Origin: an uncultured Eubacteriales bacterium
GTDB taxonomy: Bacteria; Bacillota; Clostridia; Lachnospirales; Lachnospiraceae
Direction of reading: 5' to 3'
DNA: 9,786 bases
Assembly (NCBI GenBank): GCA_900545455.1
Contig: UQZF01000099.1
Span: forward strand, 1 to 9,786
The notes under the pieces were generated by a model, which saw nothing but the letters and a program-made list of their open reading frames with translations, was not told the origin of the DNA and did not search any database. Shown here piece after piece: positions 1-6,967 of the stretch. The translations under genes were made by a program, and so were the position numbers. Positions within the stretch are counted from its first letter, which is position 1; each line of letters starts with the position of its first letter.

Positions 1-834
1 ATGAAGGTTGTCGAGAGAGCCGGAAATTATATACAGCTCTTTGTCATGACCAGCGAGAAGAATCACGATGCCACGGTCAATTTTTTCAGGGAGCATGACT
101 ACTTCGGCTATGACAGCGGGTATATCGCATTTTTTATGCAGGACATGGCACCTGCCGCCGACTACGACGGAAAGGTGTACATGGAGGCGAAGAACTGCAT
201 AGCCACGTCGCCTAACGGCAACGGAGGCTGGTTCCTCTCAATGAAGAAGAGCGGGCTCATGGAGCTTATTGAAAAGAGGGGCATCGAGTGGCTCAATGTG
301 TTTGCGGTGGACAATGTGCTTCAGAACATCGCTGACACGGCGTTTGTTGGGGCAGTGCTCGAGGGAGGCTACTCAGTCGGCTCTAAGGTCATAAGAAAGG
401 TAAGCCCTGATGAGAAGGTCGGCGTTATGTGCACGGAGGATGGCAGACCGTCCATTGTGGAGTACATTGAACTCACGGAGGACATGCTCACTCAGAAGGA
501 TGAAAATGGGGAGTATGCGTATAATTTCGGCGTTATTCTCAACTATCTTTTTAAGGTTGACTGCCTGACGGGACTTCTTGAGAGAAAGCTTCCTTACCAC
601 AAGTCGGCGAAGAAGATTCCTTATATCAATGAGGCAGGAGAGCCTGTGAAGCCTGAGGAGCCGAACGGCTATAAATATGAGCAGTTTATACTCGACATGA
701 TACAGATGCTCGACAGTTGTCTGCCGTTCGAGGTTGAACGCGAGCGTGAGTTCGCGCCGATTAAGAACAAGACAGGAGTGGATTCCGTCGAGTCGGCGAG
801 GGAGCTCTTAAAGAAAAACGGAATTGAGCTTTAA
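1..834 (+). CDS. UDP-sugar pyrophosphorylase, UAP/UDPGP family (5' partial)
   Basis: The family transfers UMP from UTP to a sugar 1-phosphate (GlcNAc-1-P, GalNAc-1-P or glucose-1-P), making UDP-sugars for wall and surface glycans in the cytoplasm. The 277 visible residues match the later part of the eukaryote-like UAP fold: LFVMTSE (residues 13-19), the GNGG sugar-binding loop (73-76), VFAVDNVLQNIAD (100-112), the KKIPYI stretch (204-209), PNGYKYE (221-227) and EFAPIKN (250-256). The nucleotide-binding GGxGTRLG motif, expected roughly 100 or more residues earlier, is absent. The reading frame is open to the first base, so the ATG at 1 is probably internal and the gene continues off the left edge; a genuinely N-truncated gene is the alternative. 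The stop at 832-834 is followed by a strong terminator. Family assignment is confident; substrate (UDP-GlcNAc versus UDP-glucose or UDP-GalNAc) cannot be told from this part. Confidence 0.88.
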   Translation: MKVVERAGNYIQLFVMTSEKNHDATVNFFREHDYFGYDSGYIAFFMQDMAPAADYDGKVYMEAKNCIATSPNGNGGWFLSMKKSGLMELIEKRGIEWLNVFAVDNVLQNIADTAFVGAVLEGGYSVGSKVIRKVSPDEKVGVMCTEDGRPSIVEYIELTEDMLTQKDENGEYAYNFGVILNYLFKVDCLTGLLERKLPYHKSAKKIPYINEAGEPVKPEEPNGYKYEQFILDMIQMLDSCLPFEVEREREFAPIKNKTGVDSVESARELLKKNGIEL

Positions 835-844
835 AGCAAAAACC

Positions 845-879
845 AAGCCCGCTGAAAGATCAGCGGGCTTATTTTTATG
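845..879. terminator. Bidirectional intrinsic terminator between convergent genes
   Basis: A perfect 11-bp stem, AAGCCCGCTGA (845-855) with TCAGCGGGCTT (860-870), closes a 4-nt loop. It is followed on the plus strand by ATTTTTAT. On the minus strand it is followed by GGTTTTTGC, from the AAAAA run just left of the stem. It lies 10 bases after the stop of the pyrophosphorylase gene and 20 bases after the stop of the leftward GH43 gene, so it can end both transcripts. Confidence 0.9.
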
Positions 880-890
880 TAATATGAAAT

Positions 891-2876
891 CTACATAGTC
901 CACCTATAGCTTGTAAATCTCGCATATACAGGCACATCGTCCGCCGGGAGCTCAAAAGCTCCTGCCTCAGAGTACGGTGCCTTGCATGGCGGGAGGTAAG
1001 CGTACATGCCGTGCATTGCGCCCGTGAAGCGCTTGCCTTTTTTCAAGCCCTCATCGCATAGGTAATATACGTTATCGAGTGTGCAGAGTGGTGTGAAGCT
1101 GTCCGCCAAATCCGCGTCAGGTGTGCCGTCGGCGTCAGTGAGAAGATATGAAAAGCTTCTCCTGAGGTAGTCGGTATCTATTCGCAATATGATGGCTGAT
1201 GAGTGCGTATCAAGCCCCACGCTTGCGGCTTCGGTGGTTGTGGTGTCGACGTGCTCGCATACCTTTAAGAACAGGTGACCGCCGCAGTTTGCCACGTTGA
1301 ATGTGAGATAGGTGTTCTCATCGTAGTAGCAGGTCACGCCTGCCTCGCCGCCGCTATGGCGGAGTACCTCGCTGTCAAGCCTCAGGGAAGCCGTGACGGT
1401 GAAGCGGAAAGCCTCCTGCGGGCGCACAAGGATGTTTCGCGAATACATCGTCGAGAGAGACATACGTCCCGCGCGGAGTAAGAGAGAGCCGTTCTCAAGG
1501 CGGGACGAATCAACCTCGGGTACACGAACCCATGACCATGCGCGCGACAGGCTGTCACCGAAGGAGCCGCCACACTTATCCGTATTTTCAAAAGGGTGGG
1601 ACGGGAGGTCGGGCTTCTTTGCGAGGACGCTCGGTCCCTCGAGATTGTTAACCATCGGCCAGCCGTCTGAGGTCCATGTGATTTTGTCGAGAGCCGTCTC
1701 GCGACCTAGGAGGCTGTATTTTCCGTCAACCTGTCTGCCGCAGAGATACGGAATGTACCATTCTCCGTTAGGGGTGAGCACAGGCTTTCCGTGACCGCAG
1801 CGCTGAATGCCTGCCTTCGGGTTGTTCTGTCGCATTATCGGATTAAAAGGACATGGCTCGTACACGCCGAAAAGGCTTTGGCTTCGTGCAACGGTTATGC
1901 GGTGTCCCTCTCCAGTTCCGCCTTCTGCCTGAAAAAGATAGTACCAGCCGTCTTTTTTTATGAGATGGGAGCCCTCGGGAGCACGCTTCTGGCTCCCGTA
2001 GTAGAGAAGCGTTGCAGGGCTCAACTGTTTTTTTCCGTCCTCACTTATCTCAAATATTCTTGCACCGCGGTTTAGGAGCATGTAGCGTCTGCCGTCATCG
2101 TCGGTGAAGATGGATGGGTCGATGCCGTCCTCATCGATGAATGCGGGCTCGCAGTAAGGTCCCTCAGGTCTGTCGGAGGATACAACCATCTGCTTTCTGT
2201 AGACCGTTCCGGTGTCGTTGAGCCTGTAGGTTGCGGTGATGTAGAATCTGCCGTTATTGTATGAGATGTCAGGTGCCCAGTAGCCACGCCCGCCTTCAAG
2301 CTCGTTTATATAAGCCCACTCGGGGTTGGTTATGGCGTGCCCGATAACCTCCCAGTGAATCAAATCCTTAGAATGCGATATCGGGATGCAGGGAAAGTAT
2401 ATGAAGGATGAGTTGACCATGTAAAAATCATCGCCGACGCAGACTATTGAAGGATCAGGGTGCATTCCCGTTCGTATCGGGTTTCTGTACATATCGTTGA
2501 TGTCGCCGTATTTTTCCTTAAAATATCCGGTGACATGGACGGCACCGCTCTCGATGGCGATGTCGTAAGGCGTCACAAGATTTTTATCGCCCGATAAGCC
2601 GGACATGCCGAGCCTTTCGACGATGTATTTTACGAGCTCGACATTGTCAGTCGGAACAGCGTAGAAAAGAGCTGTGCGGTTGTTTTCGTCAGTCTCGTTA
2701 AAGCTCGCCCTTGAATATTCAACTATATATTTAAAAATATCGAAATTTCCCGTGGACGCTGCCAGATTAGGAAGTGTCATGCCGTTGTGGAGCTCGTCTA
2801 TGCAGGGCGGATTTTCAATCTGAAGATTTTTTACGGCTTCAAGATTTCCTGCGATTATCGCTTCTGCCATTGTCAT
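891..2876 (-). CDS. Ankyrin-repeat / GH43 fusion: cytoplasmic beta-xylosidase or alpha-L-arabinofuranosidase
   Basis: This is a 661-residue inverting glycosidase that probably trims xylo- or arabinoxylo-oligosaccharides inside the cell; no signal peptide or membrane segment is visible. Residues 1-128 form about three ankyrin repeats (for example GMTLPNLAASTGNFDIFKYI at 32-51 and NRTALFYAVPTDNVELVKYI at 66-85). Residues 129-430 are a five-bladed GH43 propeller with all three catalytic acids: Asp141 (HPDPS, general base), Asp253 (GIDPS, pKa modulator) and Glu301 (APEGSH, general acid). Residues 435-655 are the C-terminal beta-sandwich seen in GH43 beta-xylosidases. From Met129 the protein is 533 residues, the usual length of standalone XynB-type enzymes, so the ankyrin part is an addition. 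The start at 2876 has AGGT nine bases upstream; Met3 is a possible alternative. No good ribosome binding site precedes Met129, which argues for a real fusion. The exact specificity is inference. Confidence 0.92.
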   Translation of the reverse strand: MTMAEAIIAGNLEAVKNLQIENPPCIDELHNGMTLPNLAASTGNFDIFKYIVEYSRASFNETDENNRTALFYAVPTDNVELVKYIVERLGMSGLSGDKNLVTPYDIAIESGAVHVTGYFKEKYGDINDMYRNPIRTGMHPDPSIVCVGDDFYMVNSSFIYFPCIPISHSKDLIHWEVIGHAITNPEWAYINELEGGRGYWAPDISYNNGRFYITATYRLNDTGTVYRKQMVVSSDRPEGPYCEPAFIDEDGIDPSIFTDDDGRRYMLLNRGARIFEISEDGKKQLSPATLLYYGSQKRAPEGSHLIKKDGWYYLFQAEGGTGEGHRITVARSQSLFGVYEPCPFNPIMRQNNPKAGIQRCGHGKPVLTPNGEWYIPYLCGRQVDGKYSLLGRETALDKITWTSDGWPMVNNLEGPSVLAKKPDLPSHPFENTDKCGGSFGDSLSRAWSWVRVPEVDSSRLENGSLLLRAGRMSLSTMYSRNILVRPQEAFRFTVTASLRLDSEVLRHSGGEAGVTCYYDENTYLTFNVANCGGHLFLKVCEHVDTTTTEAASVGLDTHSSAIILRIDTDYLRRSFSYLLTDADGTPDADLADSFTPLCTLDNVYYLCDEGLKKGKRFTGAMHGMYAYLPPCKAPYSEAGAFELPADDVPVYARFTSYRWTM

Positions 2877-3101
2877 AAAAATTTACCTGCTTTCCCGTTA
2901 ATACATTTTAATAAAAACATAACTGTCTTACAGCAATCTATTATATTATGTGTGAAAAAAATAGAAAAGAGAAGATTTTGTCACATTATATATAATTTTC
3001 AGTAGTGGGTGGGAAAAAATTGAAACTATTATTGATATGGTAAAATTGTACTGTTTGTGATAAAATAAGGAAAACTTAACTTACGGACATGGGTGATAGT
3101 G
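2877..3101. promoter_or_regulatory. AT-rich divergent intergenic region between GH43 and the c-di-GMP genes
   Basis: About 225 bases separate the leftward GH43 gene from the rightward diguanylate cyclase gene, so both must be transcribed from here. The region is strikingly AT-rich. It holds a perfect 12-bp palindrome ATTATATATAAT (2985-2996), which reads TATAAT on both strands. A second TATAAT occurs on the minus strand at 2945-2940, a possible -10 for the GH43 gene, but I see no good -35 for either. No cre-like catabolite site was found by eye. Confidence 0.5.
3020..3046 (+). promoter_or_regulatory. Candidate extended -10 promoter for the diguanylate cyclase gene
   Basis: TTGAAA (3020-3025) and TAAAAT (3041-3046) are separated by 15 bases, two short of optimal. 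The -10 is preceded by TGG, giving the TGn extension that tolerates a weak or badly spaced -35. The predicted start near 3053 would leave a leader of about 50 bases. This is a pattern match only. Confidence 0.4.
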
Positions 3102-4082
3102 ATGGATATAGAGACACTTGAAAAGAAAATAGAGACCTTAGAGCATGCGCAGGCTGAAAATTCAATGAAGCTTGGTATAGAACGACGCTTTTTCGAGGTG
3201 TTGTGCAGAGATTACACGACAGTACACTATGCAGACCTGATAAATGACATTGCGGAGCCGCTTAAGATTGCACCGGATGCTAACGCCTCACGTTTAACGC
3301 AGATTAAAGCTCACAGTAAGATTAATTATACGCATACAATCAATGCATATTGTGAAAATTATGTTGCAGAGAACAATAAGAAAGAATTTTTAAAGATGAT
3401 GCAGAAAGATAATCTTATCGGTGAGCTGTCTCAGAAGGGAAGAGTTGTATACAGATACGAAAGTATTCCCAATATGGCGGGGCATCGTTACTTTGAAGTT
3501 CAGGTTGTCAGCGTAAATGAGGAAAATTTTGACGGAAATGTGATTGTGGCGTTTCATCACATAGATGATATTGTTACACTTGAGCAGAGATACCGCTGGG
3601 AGCTTGAGAAGATTGCTTATATTGATTCACTTACCGGACTTGAGAACAGAGCGGCATTCACAAAGGAGCTTATGGCTTATGAACAAAACGGGAACGCAGC
3701 ATGTGTCGTAGCGGATGTGAACAATCTCAAGCTGTGCAATGACCGATACGGACATCTTGAAGGGGATAAGATAATTTCGGATGCCGCCGAATGTATTTAT
3801 AATGCGTTTGATAAACTGGGCAAGTGTTACAGAATAGGTGGAGATGAATTCTGCGTGTTGATTCCAAACACCGGGCATGAGGAAATTTTTGCCGCATTGG
3901 GAAAGATGGAAGAACTTGTCGATGAAAAAAATACACAGAGGGTGATGCCATTGTCAATCGCATGCGGTTATGCGGTTCGTGAAAGCTCTGATGAGAGCAT
4001 GGAACATCTCTTTAACCGTGGCGATGAAATGATGTATGATGTGAAATACAGAATGAAGAAAGAGTTCCCCGTATATTCATAG
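3102..4082 (+). CDS. Diguanylate cyclase with N-terminal PAS-like sensor
   Basis: Predicted to make c-di-GMP from two GTP in the cytoplasm. I chose ATG 3102 (326 residues) because GGGTGA at 3091-3096 lies five bases upstream; in-frame GTG codons at 3093 and 3099 are less well placed. Residues 1-25 look helical or coiled coil, and about 25-160 form a PAS-like domain ending in VIVAFHHIDDI. A short signalling helix (about 160-173) joins it to a GGDEF domain from about 174. The catalytic landmarks are intact: DSLTGLENR (175-183), DVNNLKLCND (205-214), GHLEGD (217-222) and GGDEF (246-250). The position of the inhibitory RxxD site reads DKLG, so I-site feedback is probably missing. No membrane segments are visible. 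The downstream EAL gene is in the same phase, just past the TAG stop. Confidence 0.9.
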   Translation: MDIETLEKKIETLEHAQAENSMKLGIERRFFEVLCRDYTTVHYADLINDIAEPLKIAPDANASRLTQIKAHSKINYTHTINAYCENYVAENNKKEFLKMMQKDNLIGELSQKGRVVYRYESIPNMAGHRYFEVQVVSVNEENFDGNVIVAFHHIDDIVTLEQRYRWELEKIAYIDSLTGLENRAAFTKELMAYEQNGNAACVVADVNNLKLCNDRYGHLEGDKIISDAAECIYNAFDKLGKCYRIGGDEFCVLIPNTGHEEIFAALGKMEELVDEKNTQRVMPLSIACGYAVRESSDESMEHLFNRGDEMMYDVKYRMKKEFPVYS

Positions 4083-4095
4083 GAGAGGATTAGGA
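4081..4095 (+). promoter_or_regulatory. Ribosome binding region of the downstream EAL gene, overlapping the upstream stop
   Basis: AGGAGAGG (4081-4088) begins inside the TAG stop of the diguanylate cyclase gene, and AGGA follows at 4092-4095. The first usable in-frame start is GTG at 4107, 18 bases after the first motif and 11 after the second, so spacing is long. No ATG, GTG or TTG lies in frame between them. The arrangement is typical of translational coupling but is not an optimal initiation site. Confidence 0.5.
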
Positions 4096-4106
4096 ATTAT
4101 CTTAAT

Positions 4107-6152
4107 GTGCTCAGCATTTTAAGTAAGTCGACGGACTCATATCTGTATCTCTGGGATATTGCAAGGGATGAAAATTGGTTCTTCGGGGATGTTGATACGA
4201 ATTTTGCCATCAGGGAAAAGGGAAAGCCGATGAACAAGACGGCTGATATGGAGGCTATAATTTATCCGGAAGACAAGAAAATGCTGCATGATGATCTTCA
4301 GCTTATAGCAGAGGGGAAAAAGCAGGTACATAACATGAACTACCGCTGGATGAACCGTAAAGGTGAACCGGTATGGATAAGCTGCAGGGGAACCGTAATC
4401 AATGATGATAAGGGAAAGCCGTTTGTCATGATTGGAATGGTATCAGATAAGAAATTAAAATATCTGTACCATCCGCTTACCAAGCTTTTTAATAAGAATA
4501 AGATGCTGTTGGATCTCAAGGAATCATTCCTTGGTAAAGACAGGGGATATTTCATGTTTGTGGGAATTGATAATCTTGCCAATATTAACCTCAGATATGG
4601 AAGAAAGTATGGCGATGATGTGATAAAGCATTGTGGCGAGGTTATGGAAAAACTGGTGCATTCACAGAATATATGGCATGTTGAGAACAACTGCTTTGCG
4701 CTTTATCTTGATGTGGACACGGAGGGGAAAGTTCGTGAAATCTATAACCGGCTGCAGGATGAGCTTGAGGCTGTATGCACCGTTTCAGCCGGAGTTGTGC
4801 CTGACAGGATAGATATGTTCCAGGGTGGGAACAATCTTTATGCATGTGCAGAGATGACATTTGAAAAGGCAAAGAGCAGCGGAGCGTGCACGATTACATT
4901 TTTCTCGCAGCAGGATTTGGAAAATAGAATAAAAACAATTCAGTTTCTCGATGAGATGCAGGAAAGCGTTAACAATAACTGCAAGGGCTTCTATTTATGT
5001 TACCAGCCGCAGGTCAGGACGGGAAATTATCAGGTATATGGTGCAGAGGCATTGCTGCGTTATCATTCGGATGTGAGAGGCGAGGTATATCCAAATGAGT
5101 TTATTCCTCTGTTAGAGCAGTCCAAGCTCATAAATCAGGTTGGAATGTGGGTGCTTGAAACAGCATTGCAGCAGTGTAAAATATGGAGACAGCAGATAAA
5201 GAACTTTAGAATAAGTGTCAATTTTTCGGCAATCCAGTTGAGGGAAAAGGATATTGCGGAAAGGGTTTTAAAGCTTCTTGAAAAGACAGGCGTACCCGGC
5301 AGTGCACTCACAATTGAAATTACGGAATCCGTCCAGCTTCAGAAAAATGATAATTTGAGTGACATATTGGCGCAGTTCAGAAGTGCAGGCATTGAAATTT
5401 CGATTGATGACTTCGGTACGGGATATGCAAGTATGGGATATCTTAAGAGCATGAATGTCAATGAGATAAAGATTGACAGAATGTTTGTGAAGGGTATTGA
5501 GGAGGCTACATATAACTACAGACTAATCAGCAACATGATAGAGTTTGCAAAAAACAATTCCATAAGAATCTGTTGTGAAGGTGTGGAGAGCATGCAGGAA
5601 CTGACTGTACTTGAGGGACTTTCACCTAACCTGATACAGGGGTACCTGTTTTCAAAACCTTGTAATAAGGAAGATTTTGAGCAGGCGTTTGTTGATAACA
5701 GCACAGACGAGTACAGACGGCACATGGACTATGTGCAGAGGCTTTATAAGTATAAAGACAGGATGCAGGTGATTTACTTTAACACCAAAGACATTTTGAG
5801 AAAAACAGATCTCGGACTGTGGATTATCCGCATAAATGAAAAAGAACAGGAATATGAGATGCATACAGATGAGACCATGGAGAGAATCATTGCCGTCGAC
5901 AGAAAATATACTCCGCAGGAGTGCTACAGATATTGGTATGACAGAATCAAAGAGGGATATAGCGATTATGTTCAGAAAAATGTAAAACGAATGATAGAGT
6001 CCGATAAGGTTGTGCAGCTGCAATATCCTTGGATTCACCCGGAGCTCGGCGAGGTGGTTGTAAGGTGCAGCGGAAAACGTGTGGAGGATTCGGACGGCTT
6101 TATAACGCTTGAGGGCTATCACAGGATAATAAGCAATATAGAAGAGAATTGA
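4107..6152 (+). CDS. PAS - degenerate GGDEF - EAL - PAS protein, predicted c-di-GMP phosphodiesterase
   Basis: Predicted to linearise c-di-GMP to pGpG. The 681 residues begin at GTG 4107. Residues 10-115 are a PAS domain with a PAC tail (NYRWMNRKGEPVWI, 78-91). Residues 120-265 are a GGDEF fold whose signature is ENNCF (193-197), so it should not make c-di-GMP; it may bind GTP or act as a regulator. The EAL domain (about 275-530) keeps the metal and catalytic residues: EAL at 313-315, Asn372, Glu404, Asp434-Asp435 in IDDFGTGY, Lys455, Glu491 and Gln511. Residues 560-681 look like a second PAS domain with no output domain after it. The gene lies 24 bases after the diguanylate cyclase stop in the same phase, so the pair is probably one operon with opposed activities. 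No clear terminator follows. Confidence 0.9.
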   Translation: MLSILSKSTDSYLYLWDIARDENWFFGDVDTNFAIREKGKPMNKTADMEAIIYPEDKKMLHDDLQLIAEGKKQVHNMNYRWMNRKGEPVWISCRGTVINDDKGKPFVMIGMVSDKKLKYLYHPLTKLFNKNKMLLDLKESFLGKDRGYFMFVGIDNLANINLRYGRKYGDDVIKHCGEVMEKLVHSQNIWHVENNCFALYLDVDTEGKVREIYNRLQDELEAVCTVSAGVVPDRIDMFQGGNNLYACAEMTFEKAKSSGACTITFFSQQDLENRIKTIQFLDEMQESVNNNCKGFYLCYQPQVRTGNYQVYGAEALLRYHSDVRGEVYPNEFIPLLEQSKLINQVGMWVLETALQQCKIWRQQIKNFRISVNFSAIQLREKDIAERVLKLLEKTGVPGSALTIEITESVQLQKNDNLSDILAQFRSAGIEISIDDFGTGYASMGYLKSMNVNEIKIDRMFVKGIEEATYNYRLISNMIEFAKNNSIRICCEGVESMQELTVLEGLSPNLIQGYLFSKPCNKEDFEQAFVDNSTDEYRRHMDYVQRLYKYKDRMQVIYFNTKDILRKTDLGLWIIRINEKEQEYEMHTDETMERIIAVDRKYTPQECYRYWYDRIKEGYSDYVQKNVKRMIESDKVVQLQYPWIHPELGEVVVRCSGKRVEDSDGFITLEGYHRIISNIEEN

Positions 6153-6185
6153 TTTCGACTGACATTTATCTGAATGTGATATTCA

Positions 6186-6210
6186 TTAATGAAACACATC
6201 TTCCGATATA
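6186..6210 (+). promoter_or_regulatory. Candidate sigma-28/sigma-D (flagellar-type) promoter
   Basis: CCGATATA (6203-6210) matches the CCGATAT -10 of Bacillus-type sigma-D and the core of enterobacterial sigma-28 promoters. A TTAA at 6186-6189 could serve as the TAAA-like -35, but the spacing of 13 bases is shorter than the usual 15 or so. The predicted start is near 6216, about 40 bases upstream of the gene at 6257. The -10 match is good and the -35 is weak. Confidence 0.45.
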
Positions 6211-6243
6211 TAGTTTGGTATGAAGAGTTAAGGATTATCGGAA
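6201..6243. repeat. 8-bp perfect inverted repeat TTCCGATA / TATCGGAA
   Basis: TTCCGATA (6201-6208) is exactly complementary to TATCGGAA (6236-6243), with 27 bases between. The left arm overlaps the putative -10 and the right arm ends three bases before the GGAGA ribosome binding site (6246-6250). It could be a protein-binding site, or a hairpin formed in read-through mRNA from the upstream c-di-GMP operon. Confidence 0.5.
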
Positions 6244-6256
6244 ACGGAGATTGACT

Positions 6257-6919
6257 ATGAGAATAACAGCTCAGATGATGGCGGCGGTTGAACAGAAGGC
6301 AGGAATCAGTTCGAGCCGTAAAAGCATACTTGACTATATGAATGAGAGCAGCAACAGCTCGCTTCTTGAATCGTTAAAGTCCGACAAGGACACCAAGACA
6401 AGCTCGACGAATGTTAAGAAATACGAGCAGCAGAAGGAGGCGGCGGACAGTCTCGTCGATGCGCTTGATAAGCTCACCTCGAATGCTGACGACAGTATAT
6501 TTGCAAAGGCGGCTGAGTCGGGAAGCACGGATGAGCTCTGCACGGAGACAAAGTCACTTGTTGAAGTCTACAACAGCCTTCTTACGGCGTCAAAGAGCGG
6601 AGCGGGCGCACTTGAGAAGCTCTATGCGGCTACACTCAAGGAGGCAGCTTCCGACAATGAGGAGGAGCTTTCCAAGCTTGGAATCAGCATTAACAGTGAC
6701 GGAAGCCTGAATATCAATGAGGATAAGCTTTCAAAGGTTTCTTATGACACCTTTAAGAATATTGTCGGCGGAGACTCCGACTTTATGGTACAGCTTGCGC
6801 TCATCACAACGAAGATAGGAAACAATGCGCAGGCGAATCTTGAGAGTTATTCAAGCTCGTACAATGCCGGAGGAAGCAGCAGTTCGCTGTACAGCGGAAG
6901 CTTTAATATCAGGGCATAG
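6257..6919 (+). CDS. Small Ser-rich protein of unknown function, possibly flagellum-associated
   Basis: I do not recognise a named family. The start is ATG 6257, with GGAGA (6246-6250) six bases upstream; an in-frame TTG at 6251 abuts that site and is unlikely. The 220-residue protein is acidic, rich in Ser, Ala and Lys, has one Cys (residue 95), and shows no signal peptide or membrane segment. It begins MRITAQMM, resembling the first residues of the hook-junction protein FlgL (MRITNxMM). Residues 141-158 (LGISINSDGSLNINEDKL) resemble the FliD C-terminal region. Residues 50-130 look helical, and the tail (195-211) is a Ser/Gly/Tyr-rich flexible segment. Together with the possible sigma-D promoter and the c-di-GMP neighbours this suggests a flagellar-regulon or flagellar-export substrate protein, but that is inference; the similarity is too short to prove homology. 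Confidence 0.8.
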   Translation: MRITAQMMAAVEQKAGISSSRKSILDYMNESSNSSLLESLKSDKDTKTSSTNVKKYEQQKEAADSLVDALDKLTSNADDSIFAKAAESGSTDELCTETKSLVEVYNSLLTASKSGAGALEKLYAATLKEAASDNEEELSKLGISINSDGSLNINEDKLSKVSYDTFKNIVGGDSDFMVQLALITTKIGNNAQANLESYSSSYNAGGSSSSLYSGSFNIRA

Positions 6920-6967
6920 TGTGAAAATATTTAAGGCAGCAGACATACTGCCAAGACGGAGGACATC

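Noticed and set aside
1..834. ATG at base 1 as a true start giving a short pyrophosphorylase
   Set aside because: The nucleotide-binding GGxGTRLG part is missing and the frame is open to the edge, so the window boundary is the simpler explanation.
1275..2075. Plus-strand open frames opposite the GH43 gene
   Set aside because: They lie entirely within a well-supported GH43 gene on the other strand, give low-complexity Arg/Ser-rich translations, and lack ribosome binding sites.
2951..2985. TGTGA ... TCACA half-sites resembling a CRP/FNR operator
   Set aside because: The halves are 25 bases apart, against 6 in CRP-type sites, and matches of 5 bp at that distance are expected by chance in AT-rich DNA.
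3089..3121. Ten-codon ATG frame overlapping the diguanylate cyclase start
   Set aside because: It has no good ribosome binding site of its own and no sign of coding; it is probably chance.
6935..6952. GGCAG/CTGCC hairpin before the Dabb gene as a terminator
   Set aside because: The stem is only 5 bp with an 8-base loop and no T-run follows.
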